Assembly (NCBI GenBank): GCA_002296965.1
Contig: DBIW01000003.1
Location: 9,525-56,037 of the forward strand
DNA length: 46,513 nucleotides
Direction of reading: 5' to 3'
From: Treponema sp. UBA792
GTDB lineage: Bacteria; Spirochaetota; Spirochaetia; Treponematales; Treponemataceae
Shown: piece after piece, positions 24,087 through 32,606 of the stretch
Layout: each line of letters begins with the position of its first letter
Position numbering within the stretch: position 1 is the first letter of the stretch
Made by a program: the position numbers and the translations under genes
Notes under the pieces: generated by a model
Database searches by the model: none
What the model saw: only the letters and a program-made list of their open reading frames with translations
Told to the model about the DNA's origin: nothing

Positions 24087-25677
24087 CAAGTGCGGCTCCG
24101 ATAAATGCGATGAACAGAGGATGAGGTTTCGCCGGCCTTGACACAAATTCAGGATGGAACTGAACTCCTATTCCCCAGCGGTGGCCGCTCCACTCAAACG
24201 CCTCGGTCTGACGGTCAAATTCACCGGCAGCAGAAATAATCAGTCCTCTGTCCGCCATATCAGCGGCATAGCGTCTGTCAAATGAATATTTGTTTCTGTG
24301 CCTTTCCACGATCCTGTGCTTTTTATATGCCGAATAAAGTTTTGTGTTCTTTGTCACGACGACAGAACTCGCGCCAAGTTTCATGATTCCTGCAGCAGTA
24401 AGTCCCGCCTGCTCCTCAGGAAGGCTTATCACCGCATGGCTCGGATTCTGTATGAATTCCGTGCTGTCCGCATCGTCCCAACCGAGAAGCGACCGCGCGG
24501 TCTCAATCGCCATAAGCTGCATTCCAAGATCGATTCCAAGATACGGCATATTGTTCTCGCGGGCAAATTTTACGGTTGAAAGCATTCCAAGAAATCCGCG
24601 CTGTCCGTAGCTTCCGGGAATCACGATTCCGTCAACGCCATCAAAAAACGGCGCAATCTCCTGAGAACGCTCTATCGCCTCCGCGTCTATCTTTTTTATC
24701 TCAATGTCGGCTCCCCAGGAAGTCACGGCCGCATGGAACAGCGACTCCTTCACCGACTTGTAGCAGTCATCAAGATAATCCCTGTTTCCGACCATGGCTA
24801 TTTTTACAGTCCGTGAGGTTCCGTTCAGTTTCTCCAGGAACGATGTCCAGGAACGCGTGTTGCAGCGCGCGGATTCAAGGGCAAGTTTTTTCATGATCCT
24901 GTCGTCAAGACCGCTTTTGTGGAAAATGACCGGAAGCTCGTAGATTGACTTGTTCACATCCGGAGAAGTGAACACCGCATCCGTGGCGACATTACAGAAC
25001 ATGGCAAGCTTTTTGCAAAGATTCCTGTCGATTGGACGCTCGCACCGGCAAAGCAGAATATCCGGCTGAATTCCCGCCTCCTGGAGCTGCTTCACCGAAT
25101 GTTGCATCGGCTTTGTCTTAAGCTCACCGCCTGTAATCACCGGAACAAGCGCGAGATGAACTGAAACCACGTCGTTTTTCCCAAGCTCATGCTGAAGCTG
25201 GCGGCAGGCCTCAAGGTACGGAATCGTCTCTATGTCGCCGACGGTTCCTCCGACCTCGACAAGGACGACATCCGCGCCCGACCTTGTTCCGGTGGCGATT
25301 ATCCGGCGTTTTATCTCATCTGTTATATGGGGAATTATCTGAACGGTGCGGCCGTTGTATCTTCCGGCCCGCTCGTTCGCTATGACCTGATTGTACACCT
25401 GCCCGATTGTAATGCAGTTGTCGCTCGTTATGTTTACAGTCGTGAATCTTGAGAAATTTCCAAGATCAAGATCTATCTCCGCTCCGTCGTCAGTGACATA
25501 AACTTCACCATGCTGATACGGGCTGATGTTCCCGGCATCGATGTTTATATACGGATCACATTTTATAAGCGTAACCTTGAATCCGTCACATTCAAGCAGG
25601 CTTCCGATTGCCGCGGTCGCAACTCCTTTACCGAGGCTTGAACACACTCCGCTCGTCACTAACACATATTTGCTCAT
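24079..25677 (-). CDS. pyrG: CTP synthase
   Basis: 532 aa, normal length. It aminates UTP to CTP with glutamine. The N-terminal synthase domain has 'VTSGVCSSLGKGV' (P-loop-like) and 'KCDPYINIDAGNISPYQHGE'. The C-terminal glutaminase domain has 'GVQFHPEF' with its His-x-Glu. Where most PyrG proteins have the nucleophile in 'GxCLGMQ', this one reads 'YLGIDLGMQLM', so the catalytic Cys appears to be Asp; the enzyme may then depend on free ammonia. ATG 25677 starts the family N-terminus and has a leaderless-type promoter. It heads the lptC-lptA-lptB run. Confidence 0.93.
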   Translation of the reverse strand: MSKYVLVTSGVCSSLGKGVATAAIGSLLECDGFKVTLIKCDPYINIDAGNISPYQHGEVYVTDDGAEIDLDLGNFSRFTTVNITSDNCITIGQVYNQVIANERAGRYNGRTVQIIPHITDEIKRRIIATGTRSGADVVLVEVGGTVGDIETIPYLEACRQLQHELGKNDVVSVHLALVPVITGGELKTKPMQHSVKQLQEAGIQPDILLCRCERPIDRNLCKKLAMFCNVATDAVFTSPDVNKSIYELPVIFHKSGLDDRIMKKLALESARCNTRSWTSFLEKLNGTSRTVKIAMVGNRDYLDDCYKSVKESLFHAAVTSWGADIEIKKIDAEAIERSQEIAPFFDGVDGIVIPGSYGQRGFLGMLSTVKFARENNMPYLGIDLGMQLMAIETARSLLGWDDADSTEFIQNPSHAVISLPEEQAGLTAAGIMKLGASSVVVTKNTKLYSAYKKHRIVERHRNKYSFDRRYAADMADRGLIISAAGEFDRQTEAFEWSGHRWGIGVQFHPEFVSRPAKPHPLFIAFIGAALGE

Positions 25678-25684
25678 GACGGTG

Positions 25685-25713
25685 ATTTTCCCATTATCGC
25701 GCCTTTTAGTCAA
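25685..25713 (-). promoter_or_regulatory. Leaderless-type promoter of pyrG-lptCAB
   Basis: Minus strand: TTGACT (25708-25713), 17 bp, GAAAAT (25685-25690), 7 bp, ATG. The -10 is only a partial match. It begins just after the terminator of the preceding gene. Confidence 0.5.
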
Positions 25714-25714
25714 T

Positions 25715-25767
25715 AAAATTCGGACGGACTTTTCCGGCAAAGACTCCGGCAGACAAATCCGTCCGAA
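25715..25767 (-). terminator. Terminator after the acyl-CoA synthetase gene
   Basis: TTCGGACGGA (25719-25728) and TCCGTCCGAA (25758-25767) form a perfect 10-bp stem with a 29-base loop. On the minus strand it is followed by TTTTATTG. It insulates pyrG. Confidence 0.7.
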
Positions 25768-25776
25768 CAAACCGCA

Positions 25777-27471
25777 TCAGAATTCCTGCTTTATCTTCTC
25801 CGAATCCTTTCCGCTGTCTTTCTCGCGGATTTCGACACGCCGGATTTTTCCGCTGATTGTCTTGGGCAGCTCCTTTACAAATTCGATTATGCGCGGACTT
25901 TTGTAGAGCGCGGTCTCATGCTTGACATAATCAAAAAGCTCCACCTCAAGCTCGTGGCTCGGCTCATAGCCAGGAGAAAGGACGACAGTCGCCTTCACCG
26001 CCTGTCCGCGGCGTTTGTCCTCCACACCGGTGACCGCACATTCCATCACCGCCGGATGCTGCTGCAGAACGGACTCAACCTCAAAGGGACTGATTCTGTA
26101 GCCGGAGGATTTAATTATGTCATCCTTACGGCCGACGAACCAGATATATCCGTCCTCATCCTGATACACCGTATCTCCGGTATGATAAACGCCGCCGTCA
26201 AACGCATTCGCAGTAAGCGTAACATCGCGGTAATATCCGGTAAGAAGCCCGAACGGATGCTCCCGGTCAACACGGATAACAAGCTCGCCGACCGTTCCTG
26301 GAGAAACCGGATTTCCGTTTGAATCGATAATCTCAACATCATAAGCCGGAGACGGACGCCCCATTGAACCCGGCTTTACCGGCTCATTCAGGAAGTTTCC
26401 TACTATAATAGTAGATTCCGACTGACCGTAGCCTTCGTACATTTTCAGTCCGGTCTGCTCAAGGAACCTGTTGTAGACCTCGCCGTTCAAAGCCTCGCCT
26501 GCGGTGCTGCAGCGCACAAGCGACGAGAAATCATATTTTGACAGATCCTGCCGCACAAGATAACGGTAGACTGTCGGAGGCGCGCAGAAAGTCGTTACTC
26601 CATACTGCGCGATTTTCTGGAGCATCTTATCCGGCTTGAAGCTGTTCATGTCGTAGACAAAAAGCGCAGTTCCGCATATCCACTGGCCGTAAAGTTTTCC
26701 CCAGGTCGCCTTTGCCCATCCGGTCTCGGCCACTGTAAGATGCAGCCCGTCATCAACCACACAATGCCAGTATTTTGCGGTCACAATATGACCGATCGGA
26801 TAAAGGAAATTATGAAGAACCATCTTCGGATAGCCGGATGTTCCTGACGTAAAATAAAGAAGCATCGGATCGTCATTGTGTGTGGCCGCATCTCCTACCG
26901 GACGCGGAAATTCCGGTGCGCATCCGCTGACTTCATCATGGAAATTCACCCAGCCGTCACGTGCTTTTCCGACGGTCACAAGTTTTTTTACGGACGGAGA
27001 ATTCGGCAGAGCCTTCTCTATCTCGGACTGAATCGAAGGATTGTCATAGGAGACAATCATCTTTATTTCAGCGGCCTTATTCCGGTATTCAATATCCTTC
27101 TCAAGAAGCTGATCCGTAGCCGGAACAGCAATCGCCCCGATTCTATGGAGCGCCATCATAAACCACCAGAATTCGTAGCGCCGCCGCAGAATCAGCATGA
27201 CAGCATCGCCTTTACGGATTCCCTGCGCGGCAAGAAAATATGCGGTTCTTTTTGAATCCGCCGAAATGTCGGCAAACGAAAAAATCTTCTCGTCCCCGCT
27301 GTCGTCACACCATACAAGAGCACGTTTTTCGGGAGTCTCCCTGGCATACCTGTCAACAATATCGTATGCAAAATTGAAATTTTCCGGAGCCTTAAGGCGG
27401 CAGTTTTTCTTCAGATCGTCATAAGAAGTGAATTCTCTGTCTTCAACCAAAAAATCATGATAGAGTGCCAT
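25777..27471 (-). CDS. AMP-forming acyl-CoA synthetase
   Basis: 564 aa, ANL superfamily. It activates a carboxylic acid with ATP and joins it to CoA. Seen motifs are 'LYFTSGTSGYPKMVLHN' (phosphate loop), 'GYGQSESTIIVGN' (A5), 'YHTGDTVYQDEDGYIWFVGR' (A7) and 'KTISGKIRRVEI' with the catalytic Lys near the C-terminus. The overall look is of the medium-chain/acetyl type (MACS); chain length is unknown. ATG 27471 has GGAGG 4 bp upstream. A long leader of about 120 nt separates it from its promoter at 27601-27628, which it shares in sequence with the SGNH hydrolase gene. Confidence 0.9.
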   Translation of the reverse strand: MALYHDFLVEDREFTSYDDLKKNCRLKAPENFNFAYDIVDRYARETPEKRALVWCDDSGDEKIFSFADISADSKRTAYFLAAQGIRKGDAVMLILRRRYEFWWFMMALHRIGAIAVPATDQLLEKDIEYRNKAAEIKMIVSYDNPSIQSEIEKALPNSPSVKKLVTVGKARDGWVNFHDEVSGCAPEFPRPVGDAATHNDDPMLLYFTSGTSGYPKMVLHNFLYPIGHIVTAKYWHCVVDDGLHLTVAETGWAKATWGKLYGQWICGTALFVYDMNSFKPDKMLQKIAQYGVTTFCAPPTVYRYLVRQDLSKYDFSSLVRCSTAGEALNGEVYNRFLEQTGLKMYEGYGQSESTIIVGNFLNEPVKPGSMGRPSPAYDVEIIDSNGNPVSPGTVGELVIRVDREHPFGLLTGYYRDVTLTANAFDGGVYHTGDTVYQDEDGYIWFVGRKDDIIKSSGYRISPFEVESVLQQHPAVMECAVTGVEDKRRGQAVKATVVLSPGYEPSHELEVELFDYVKHETALYKSPRIIEFVKELPKTISGKIRRVEIREKDSGKDSEKIKQEF

Positions 27472-27600
27472 AAAACCTCCAATGCGTTCCGCATCAGTCT
27501 TGAAAACTCTCTGTCCGCACAAAATTCTGCTGCTTGAATGTTTTAAGTATAATACAAAAACACCGTCAAGAAAACATCTTTAAAGTGCGGAGCGCGGTTC

Positions 27601-27628
27601 ATTATGACATTTTATGTGTTTTTGTCAA
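27601..27628 (-). promoter_or_regulatory. Promoter with TGACA-N13-TGTCA dyad, acyl-CoA synthetase
   Basis: Minus strand: TTGACA (27623-27628), 16 bp, CATAAT (27601-27606). The dyad spans 27605-27627 and the whole block is a near copy of 6739-6766. Confidence 0.75.
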
Positions 27629-27770
27629 TGGATTTTCAGAACGCGGAATACCAGGGCAGATATATAATCAAAAATTATGACATCCGGATTTTACATAACT
27701 TATTGTTATGGACAACGGCAGGAACATTCCGATTTTTCCTGCCCGTCGGAATAAAACATCCGCCCGTAAT

Positions 27771-27798
27771 TGACGGAAAATACAAAAATCTTCATACT
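27771..27798 (+). promoter_or_regulatory. Leaderless-type promoter of the PilZ-RlmM unit
   Basis: TTGACG (27771-27776), 16 bp, CATACT (27793-27798), 6 bp, ATG 27805. Confidence 0.55.
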
Positions 27799-27804
27799 GA
27801 CCGA

Positions 27805-28161
27805 ATGTCTCAGGAAAACAGGAAAGCCATACGCTATGATGAAATCGGAAAAGTGACGGCAAATGAGCTCTGCGCGTTTCCGGGAATTCTTGACAACATA
27901 AGCGCGACAGGCTGCAAGGTCCACTTTCCTCTATGCATTGTGGTGGATCTTGACAACGAATATGAACTGACAATATCAACCTCAAGGCTGGAATTCAGCA
28001 CTCCGCTAAAGCTTCTCTGCCGTCCCATGTGGGTCAAGGAATGTGGCGGCACAACCTCAATCGGATTCAGCATACTGTTCTCGCCGGATGCGGAACGCCT
28101 GGACGAATACATTCTTTACCTGAAGCATCAGACGGACTCAAATCTGCCGGAGCTGGACTGA
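27805..28161 (+). CDS. PilZ-domain c-di-GMP-binding protein
   Basis: 118 aa single-domain protein. The two c-di-GMP contacts are intact: RxxxR ('RKAIR', residues 6-10) and (D/N)xSxxG ('NISATG'). It probably works as a small effector of cyclic-di-GMP signalling, which controls motility and surface traits. The start at 27805 fits the domain edge and the promoter 6 bp upstream; a longer frame from 27604 adds 67 residues with no domain likeness. It is followed after 1 bp by an RlmM-like methyltransferase gene. Confidence 0.85.
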   Translation: MSQENRKAIRYDEIGKVTANELCAFPGILDNISATGCKVHFPLCIVVDLDNEYELTISTSRLEFSTPLKLLCRPMWVKECGGTTSIGFSILFSPDAERLDEYILYLKHQTDSNLPELD

Positions 28162-28162
28162 A

Positions 28163-29161
28163 ATGGCCGTATCAACGCAAAATTCGGAAGGAATAGCCTT
28201 CCTCGCATTTCCCGGACAGACGGAGCTGCTGCTCTCGGAGCTTGAGGAACGTTTCGGTTTTGACGAACACCCGAAGCAGACTTTCGGCGAGCTTCTGCTC
28301 TTTACGGACAGAAAACGCTTCATGGAAAAATCCGGCGGAAAATTTCCATACTGGAGCCGCACGGTGATGACAGCTCCTTTTATCCTGAATTTTGACACAA
28401 TCGGAGAAGCAGCCGGCGCCCTGAAAAAAATCATGAGAAACTGGGCGCCCTATCAGTTCACGCAGTTCAGGCGGGCGGCTCTGATTCAGGAAAAGCTCCC
28501 ATACATAAACCTGAAACCGCGTAAATTTCCGTCAAGAATTCCCGACTCGCCTATCGGACTCTACACACTGACCGGAAAAAACACGATGATCGCATCCGCG
28601 GAGACGACAAGCCGCCTTCCGGCAGGAACAGTCACTTTCATCGAGGATCACGAAAATCCTCCGAGCCGGGCATATCTTAAAATTCAGGAAAGCCTGACAA
28701 TGGCTCAGCTTCTGAACGGCACGGAATTTCCGCATGAGGGACAGAAGTGCCTTGAGGCCGGAGCCTGTCCGGGCGGATGGACATGGGTTATTGCCGGTCT
28801 CGGCGCCGAGGTTCTTGCGGTAGACCGCAGCGAGCTTGTACCGGAGCTTATGGCGAATCCTCTTGTAAAATTCATGGCGCACGATGCCTTCACCATAAGA
28901 CCGCAGGATGCGGGCGCATTCGACTGGATTTTCAGCGACGTGATATGCTATCCGGAACGGCTTCTGGGATGGATAAACGGATGGCTGGACAGCGGACTTG
29001 CAAAGAACATGATATGCACAATCAAAATGCAGGGAAAAACCGACTGGAATCTGATAAGCCGCTTTGAGGAGATTCCGGGCAGCAGAATTCTTCACCTGAA
29101 CTACAACAAGCACGAGCTGACCTGGATCCGCACGGAAAGGGCAGCCTCAGACACTGAGTGA
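28163..29161 (+). CDS. RlmM-like SAM-dependent RNA 2'-O-methyltransferase
   Basis: 332 aa. The SAM site is 'EAGACPGGWTWVIAGLGAEVLAVDRSEL', split here as GACPGGWT (motif I) and AVDRS (motif II). A catalytic D in 'WIFSDVICYPE', K in 'CTIKMQGK' and E in 'KHELTWIR' fit the K-D-K-E tetrad of RrmJ/RlmM enzymes. The N-terminal ~150 residues are of the THUMP-like type found in RlmM, which methylates C2498 of 23S rRNA. It is translated right after pilZ. Its end overlaps the convergent OLD-type gene by 15 bp. Confidence 0.8.
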   Translation: MAVSTQNSEGIAFLAFPGQTELLLSELEERFGFDEHPKQTFGELLLFTDRKRFMEKSGGKFPYWSRTVMTAPFILNFDTIGEAAGALKKIMRNWAPYQFTQFRRAALIQEKLPYINLKPRKFPSRIPDSPIGLYTLTGKNTMIASAETTSRLPAGTVTFIEDHENPPSRAYLKIQESLTMAQLLNGTEFPHEGQKCLEAGACPGGWTWVIAGLGAEVLAVDRSELVPELMANPLVKFMAHDAFTIRPQDAGAFDWIFSDVICYPERLLGWINGWLDSGLAKNMICTIKMQGKTDWNLISRFEEIPGSRILHLNYNKHELTWIRTERAASDTE

Positions 29162-30682
29162 GCAGGCCCGCTCAAGCACCGACACAAGCCCCGGATATTC
29201 TCCACGGAGGGAATCAGGCTTCGTCTCAAGGATATGCATAAGCTCAGCATGGAAAAGCCTGTCCTTTCCAGAGACGGGCATATAGCTTATTCTGTTCTGC
29301 GTGTAATAGTGCTCGATGCATCCGGCAGGAAGTATGTAAATCCGAGCTGACTCGGCGGCGGCCGTGACAAGGGACGCGAGATTCCGCACAAGAGGAACAG
29401 TGGCGGCAAGGGGAAGCGGCAGAAATTCAGAAAGCCGTTCCCCAAGTCCTGCGACTCCCTGCAGTATCACCGTCTTATACGTGTCCAGCCCCTCCACGTT
29501 CTCGTGCCTCTCGGCAAGCGAGCGCACCTTCTCCGCAAAAAGGCTTATCTCGTCCGGAAGCTGCCCCTTCATTCCGCAGACAGAATTTCCGATGTTCACA
29601 AGGAAAAGCTCCAGACGGCAGATAAGCCTGTCCATCGTAACTGCGGTCTTCAGTTCCTTTGAAGAAAAAAGGCTTCTGTAGAACGGAAGCTGTTTCTCAT
29701 ACTGCCGCTCAAGCCATTCGGCGACACGCCTGTCCGCACACATGACGTCACGCAGTTTTCCGCTGAAAAGCGAGTCAAGATCGCTGATTATCCTGCCGTC
29801 CGTGCCGAGAAGCGAGCAGACCTTGCAGAAAACGCCAAGCTCATCCTTTCCGCCCACGTCGATTATCCCGGTTCCTGCGGACGCGCCGCCGACAAGCCCC
29901 AGAAGCGCGGAGAACATCTGCTGATCCGTGTAGCCTTCGACAAAAATCTGGTTGTCCGAAAAAAAGAACTGCTTGTGGTATGTATTGAAGCGCGGAAGAA
30001 AACGCTGGAACAGAAGCTCGTCGTCCGGAGAAAGCGACTCTATGTGAGTCGGCGCGCGGTTTATATGGCACACAACCACACCTACAAGATCCTCCGGAAA
30101 ACGCAGATCTATAAAAAACGGCGAATGTGTTATCAGAATGAAAATTCTGTCTGGATTCTCCGCGGAGACACGGCGGATTTCGTTCATAAAATAAAGCTGG
30201 AACTGAGGATGAAGGTGAAGCTCCGGCTCGTCAATCACCAGACAGCCGCCTGTTCCGTAAAGCGCGACAAGAAGCGTTATGATTTCCCTGAGACCGTGAC
30301 ATTCACCGTCGTTAAGACTGTACTCAAGCCCCATGTTCCTGTTCTCCACAATCGGAACCACCGAACCTCCGGCGCGCTCCTCAAAACGGATTGCCTTGCC
30401 GAACATTCCGGACAGGACCGCGGCGATTTTTTCCCTGACGGCGGAATCGGTTCTGAGAATTTCCAGCAGCTCCTCCTGGTTTCCGCGCTCGGAATGGAGA
30501 AAAAACGTCCCGAAACCGGCTGCCCTGAACTGTTCCGCCAGCGACTCCGCAAGCAGAGTCTTTCCCGAACCGTTCGGTCCGACAATCAGATTGACCTTTG
30601 ACCAGAACTTCTTTCTGAAAACGCTCCGTCCCCAAAGAAACGGAAGCCTGACTTTTGTCTCAACATGAACCATCGCTTTCAT
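29147..30682 (-). CDS. OLD-type ATPase with C-terminal TOPRIM nuclease domain
   Basis: 511 aa. Walker A 'GPNGSGKT' (35-42) and Walker B with D-loop 'CLVIDEPELHLHPQF' are those of ABC/SMC-like ATPases of the OLD family. A TOPRIM domain follows, with the catalytic Glu in 'IFVEGYTDQQM' and the DxD in 'IISDLDSLF'. OLD proteins are DNA nucleases used in phage defence or repair. No UvrD-like GajB partner is adjacent. ATG 30682 is set by the promoter 7 bp upstream; the upstream TTG (30718) would lie inside the -35. It is divergent from the XPB gene. Confidence 0.85.
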   Translation of the reverse strand: MKAMVHVETKVRLPFLWGRSVFRKKFWSKVNLIVGPNGSGKTLLAESLAEQFRAAGFGTFFLHSERGNQEELLEILRTDSAVREKIAAVLSGMFGKAIRFEERAGGSVVPIVENRNMGLEYSLNDGECHGLREIITLLVALYGTGGCLVIDEPELHLHPQFQLYFMNEIRRVSAENPDRIFILITHSPFFIDLRFPEDLVGVVVCHINRAPTHIESLSPDDELLFQRFLPRFNTYHKQFFFSDNQIFVEGYTDQQMFSALLGLVGGASAGTGIIDVGGKDELGVFCKVCSLLGTDGRIISDLDSLFSGKLRDVMCADRRVAEWLERQYEKQLPFYRSLFSSKELKTAVTMDRLICRLELFLVNIGNSVCGMKGQLPDEISLFAEKVRSLAERHENVEGLDTYKTVILQGVAGLGERLSEFLPLPLAATVPLVRNLASLVTAAAESARIYILPAGCIEHYYTQNRISYMPVSGKDRLFHAELMHILETKPDSLRGEYPGLVSVLERACSLSV

Positions 30683-30689
30683 CGGCGGA

Positions 30690-30718
30690 ATTCTACCAGA
30701 AAAAGCGTCCGCCCTCAA
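30690..30718 (-). promoter_or_regulatory. Leaderless-type promoter of the OLD-type gene
   Basis: Minus strand: TTGAGG (30713-30718), 17 bp, TAGAAT (30690-30695), 7 bp, ATG. Confidence 0.6.
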
Positions 30719-30743
30719 GAATTACATTCCGTCCGCAGAAAAG

Positions 30744-30774
30744 TTGTAGATTTTTTCGTTCCGTTATATATAAT
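30744..30774 (+). promoter_or_regulatory. Short-leader promoter of the XPB unit
   Basis: TTGTAG (30744-30749) with TATATA at 17 bp or TATAAT (30769-30774) at 19 bp; ATG follows 11 bp after TATAAT. No Shine-Dalgarno is present. Confidence 0.5.
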
Positions 30775-30785
30775 CAAGCGTTACG

Positions 30786-32606
30786 ATGAAATATGATAAT
30801 CCGCTGATTGTCCAGGGAGACAGGACCCTTCTTCTGGATGTGCACGCGCCTCTTGCCGAGGAATGTAGAAATTCGCTTATTCCGTTCGCCGAGCTTGAGC
30901 GTTCTCCGGAACATCTTCATACATACAGGCTTTCTCCGCTCTCGCTGTGGAATGCGGCCAGCGCGGGATTCTCTGCGGATGATGCGGTCGCCGTACTCAG
31001 AAAATACGCCCGCTACGATGTTCCGCAGTCGGTGGAAATGTGGATTCACGAGGTTGAGGGAAGATTCGGACGGCTCCGGCTTGTCGAAGGCAAAGAAGAG
31101 GAAATTCCGCTGAAACCGGCGGAAACAGCGCAGAATGCGGATTCAAAGGCAAAAACCGTAAAGGAGCAGTATCTTTTTCTCGTGTCGAATTCAGCTCCTG
31201 TCTACAGAGAAATCGCGGCGAATCCCGCGGCGAAAAAGCTCCTTATCCCACACGAATATGACGGTCCCGCTCCGGAGTCTCTTTCCAGCGAGGAGAAATC
31301 CTTCTGCTTTATGCTGAGACTGACCGACCGCGGAACGCTCAAACAGACGCTGCTCAAAGCCGGATGGCCGGTAAAGGACGATGTGCAGCTTGCTGACGGA
31401 GAGCCGCTCGATGTGAGCCTGCGCGGAACCACCTTATCCGGAAAGAAGCTTGAAATCCGGAGTTACCAGCGCGGCGCGGCGAAGGCGCTTGTCGGAGACA
31501 GAGGCCCTGGAACCGGATTCGGAACAATCGTTCTTCCGTGCGGAGCCGGAAAAACCGTGGTCGGAATGACGATAATGGACATGCTCAAGACAAGCACGCT
31601 GATAATAACGACGAACATATCGGCGGTGCATCAGTGGATGGACGAGCTTGTGGACAAGACGAATCTGACAATAGACCAGATTGCGGAGTATTCCGGCGAG
31701 TCCAAGGTGATAAAACAGGTCACCGTGGCGACATATCAGGTTCTCACCTGGAGGCCGGACAAGGAAGGCCCTTACCCGCATTTCGCGCTTTTTCACGAGC
31801 GTCCGTGGGGGCTGATTATATATGACGAGGTTCACATGCTGCCGGCTCCGGTATTCCGGGTTGTGGCAGAGCTCCAGGCTGTCCGCCGGGTCGGACTTAC
31901 GGCCACGCTCGTAAGGGAGGACGGCTGCGAAGGCTACGTATTCAGTCTTGTCGGACCTAAAAGATATGACGTTCCATGGAAGGAACTTGAGACTTCAGGA
32001 TGGATCGCCGAGGCGGAATGCATAGAAGTCAGAATTGATCTGCCGGCGGCAAAGGAAATCGACTATGCGGTGGCCGGCGCGCGCGAAAAGCACAGGCTCG
32101 CAAGCGAGAATCCGGACAAAATTCCTGTCGTATGCTCCATAGTCAGCAGGTTTCCCGATGACAAGATTCTCGTAATCGGACAGTACATAGAGCAGCTCGC
32201 AAAAATAGCGGAAATCCTCAAATGCCCGATAATCACTGGAAAAACGCAGAATTCGGAGCGCGACAGGATTTATTCCGATTTCCGGAACGGAAAGGAACGC
32301 GTGCTTGTCGTGTCAAAAGTCGCGAATTTCGCAATCGACCTTCCGGACGCGTCGGTGGCAATCCAGGTTTCAGGAACATTCGGCAGCCGGCAGGAGGAGG
32401 CCCAGCGGCTCGGAAGGATTCTACGTCCCAAGGAACGGAAATCCCGCTTCTTCACGCTGATAACAAGAAACACCGTCGAGGAGGAATTCGGCTCCAACAG
32501 GCAGAAATTTCTTGCCGAGCAGGGCTATGCCTACAGGATAATCAGATGGAATTCGGAAACGGACCTGGACTCCCTGTGCTCATCAGGAGAGGAGCCGGAA
32601 CTATGA
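30786..32606 (+). CDS. XPB/ERCC3-type DNA helicase
   Basis: 606 aa superfamily 2 helicase, the bacterial form of the eukaryotic TFIIH subunit XPB. The N-terminal ~220 residues are the damage-recognition-type region. Motif I is 'PCGAGKTVVG' (GAGKT 253-257), motif II is DEVH (347-350), motif III is 'LTATLVREDG' and motif VI is 'EAQRLGRILRP'. It unwinds 3' to 5', and in other bacteria it is tied to repair without a firm role. It overlaps the next gene by 4 bp (ATGA), so the two products likely act together. Confidence 0.93.
   Translation: MKYDNPLIVQGDRTLLLDVHAPLAEECRNSLIPFAELERSPEHLHTYRLSPLSLWNAASAGFSADDAVAVLRKYARYDVPQSVEMWIHEVEGRFGRLRLVEGKEEEIPLKPAETAQNADSKAKTVKEQYLFLVSNSAPVYREIAANPAAKKLLIPHEYDGPAPESLSSEEKSFCFMLRLTDRGTLKQTLLKAGWPVKDDVQLADGEPLDVSLRGTTLSGKKLEIRSYQRGAAKALVGDRGPGTGFGTIVLPCGAGKTVVGMTIMDMLKTSTLIITTNISAVHQWMDELVDKTNLTIDQIAEYSGESKVIKQVTVATYQVLTWRPDKEGPYPHFALFHERPWGLIIYDEVHMLPAPVFRVVAELQAVRRVGLTATLVREDGCEGYVFSLVGPKRYDVPWKELETSGWIAEAECIEVRIDLPAAKEIDYAVAGAREKHRLASENPDKIPVVCSIVSRFPDDKILVIGQYIEQLAKIAEILKCPIITGKTQNSERDRIYSDFRNGKERVLVVSKVANFAIDLPDASVAIQVSGTFGSRQEEAQRLGRILRPKERKSRFFTLITRNTVEEEFGSNRQKFLAEQGYAYRIIRWNSETDLDSLCSSGEEPEL

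Larger units (their letters stand above)
27472..27804. other. 333-bp gene-free divergent region
   Basis: It holds the acyl-CoA synthetase leader and promoter (27601-27628) and the PilZ promoter (27771-27798). In the leader TCCGCAC (27514-27520) can pair with GTGCGGA (27585-27591), and ATGCG/CGCAT forms a small hairpin next to the GGAGG. I see no protein gene in it; the open frame from 27604 into pilZ lacks a ribosome site. Confidence 0.6.

Noticed and set aside
27534..27555. TTGAAT and TATAAT on the plus strand as a promoter
   Set aside because: The spacing is about 9 bp, far too short.
27604..27804. 67-codon N-terminal extension of the PilZ protein
   Set aside because: It crosses the acyl-CoA synthetase promoter, has no ribosome site and adds no domain.
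29975..30601. 208-codon plus-strand open frame
   Set aside because: It is antisense to the OLD-type gene; the sequence is Lys/Arg-rich and low in structure, typical of a shadow frame.
32222..32602. Upstream extension of the XPB-associated protein
   Set aside because: It runs inside the XPB helicase motifs in another frame; the ATGA overlap at 32603 is the natural start.
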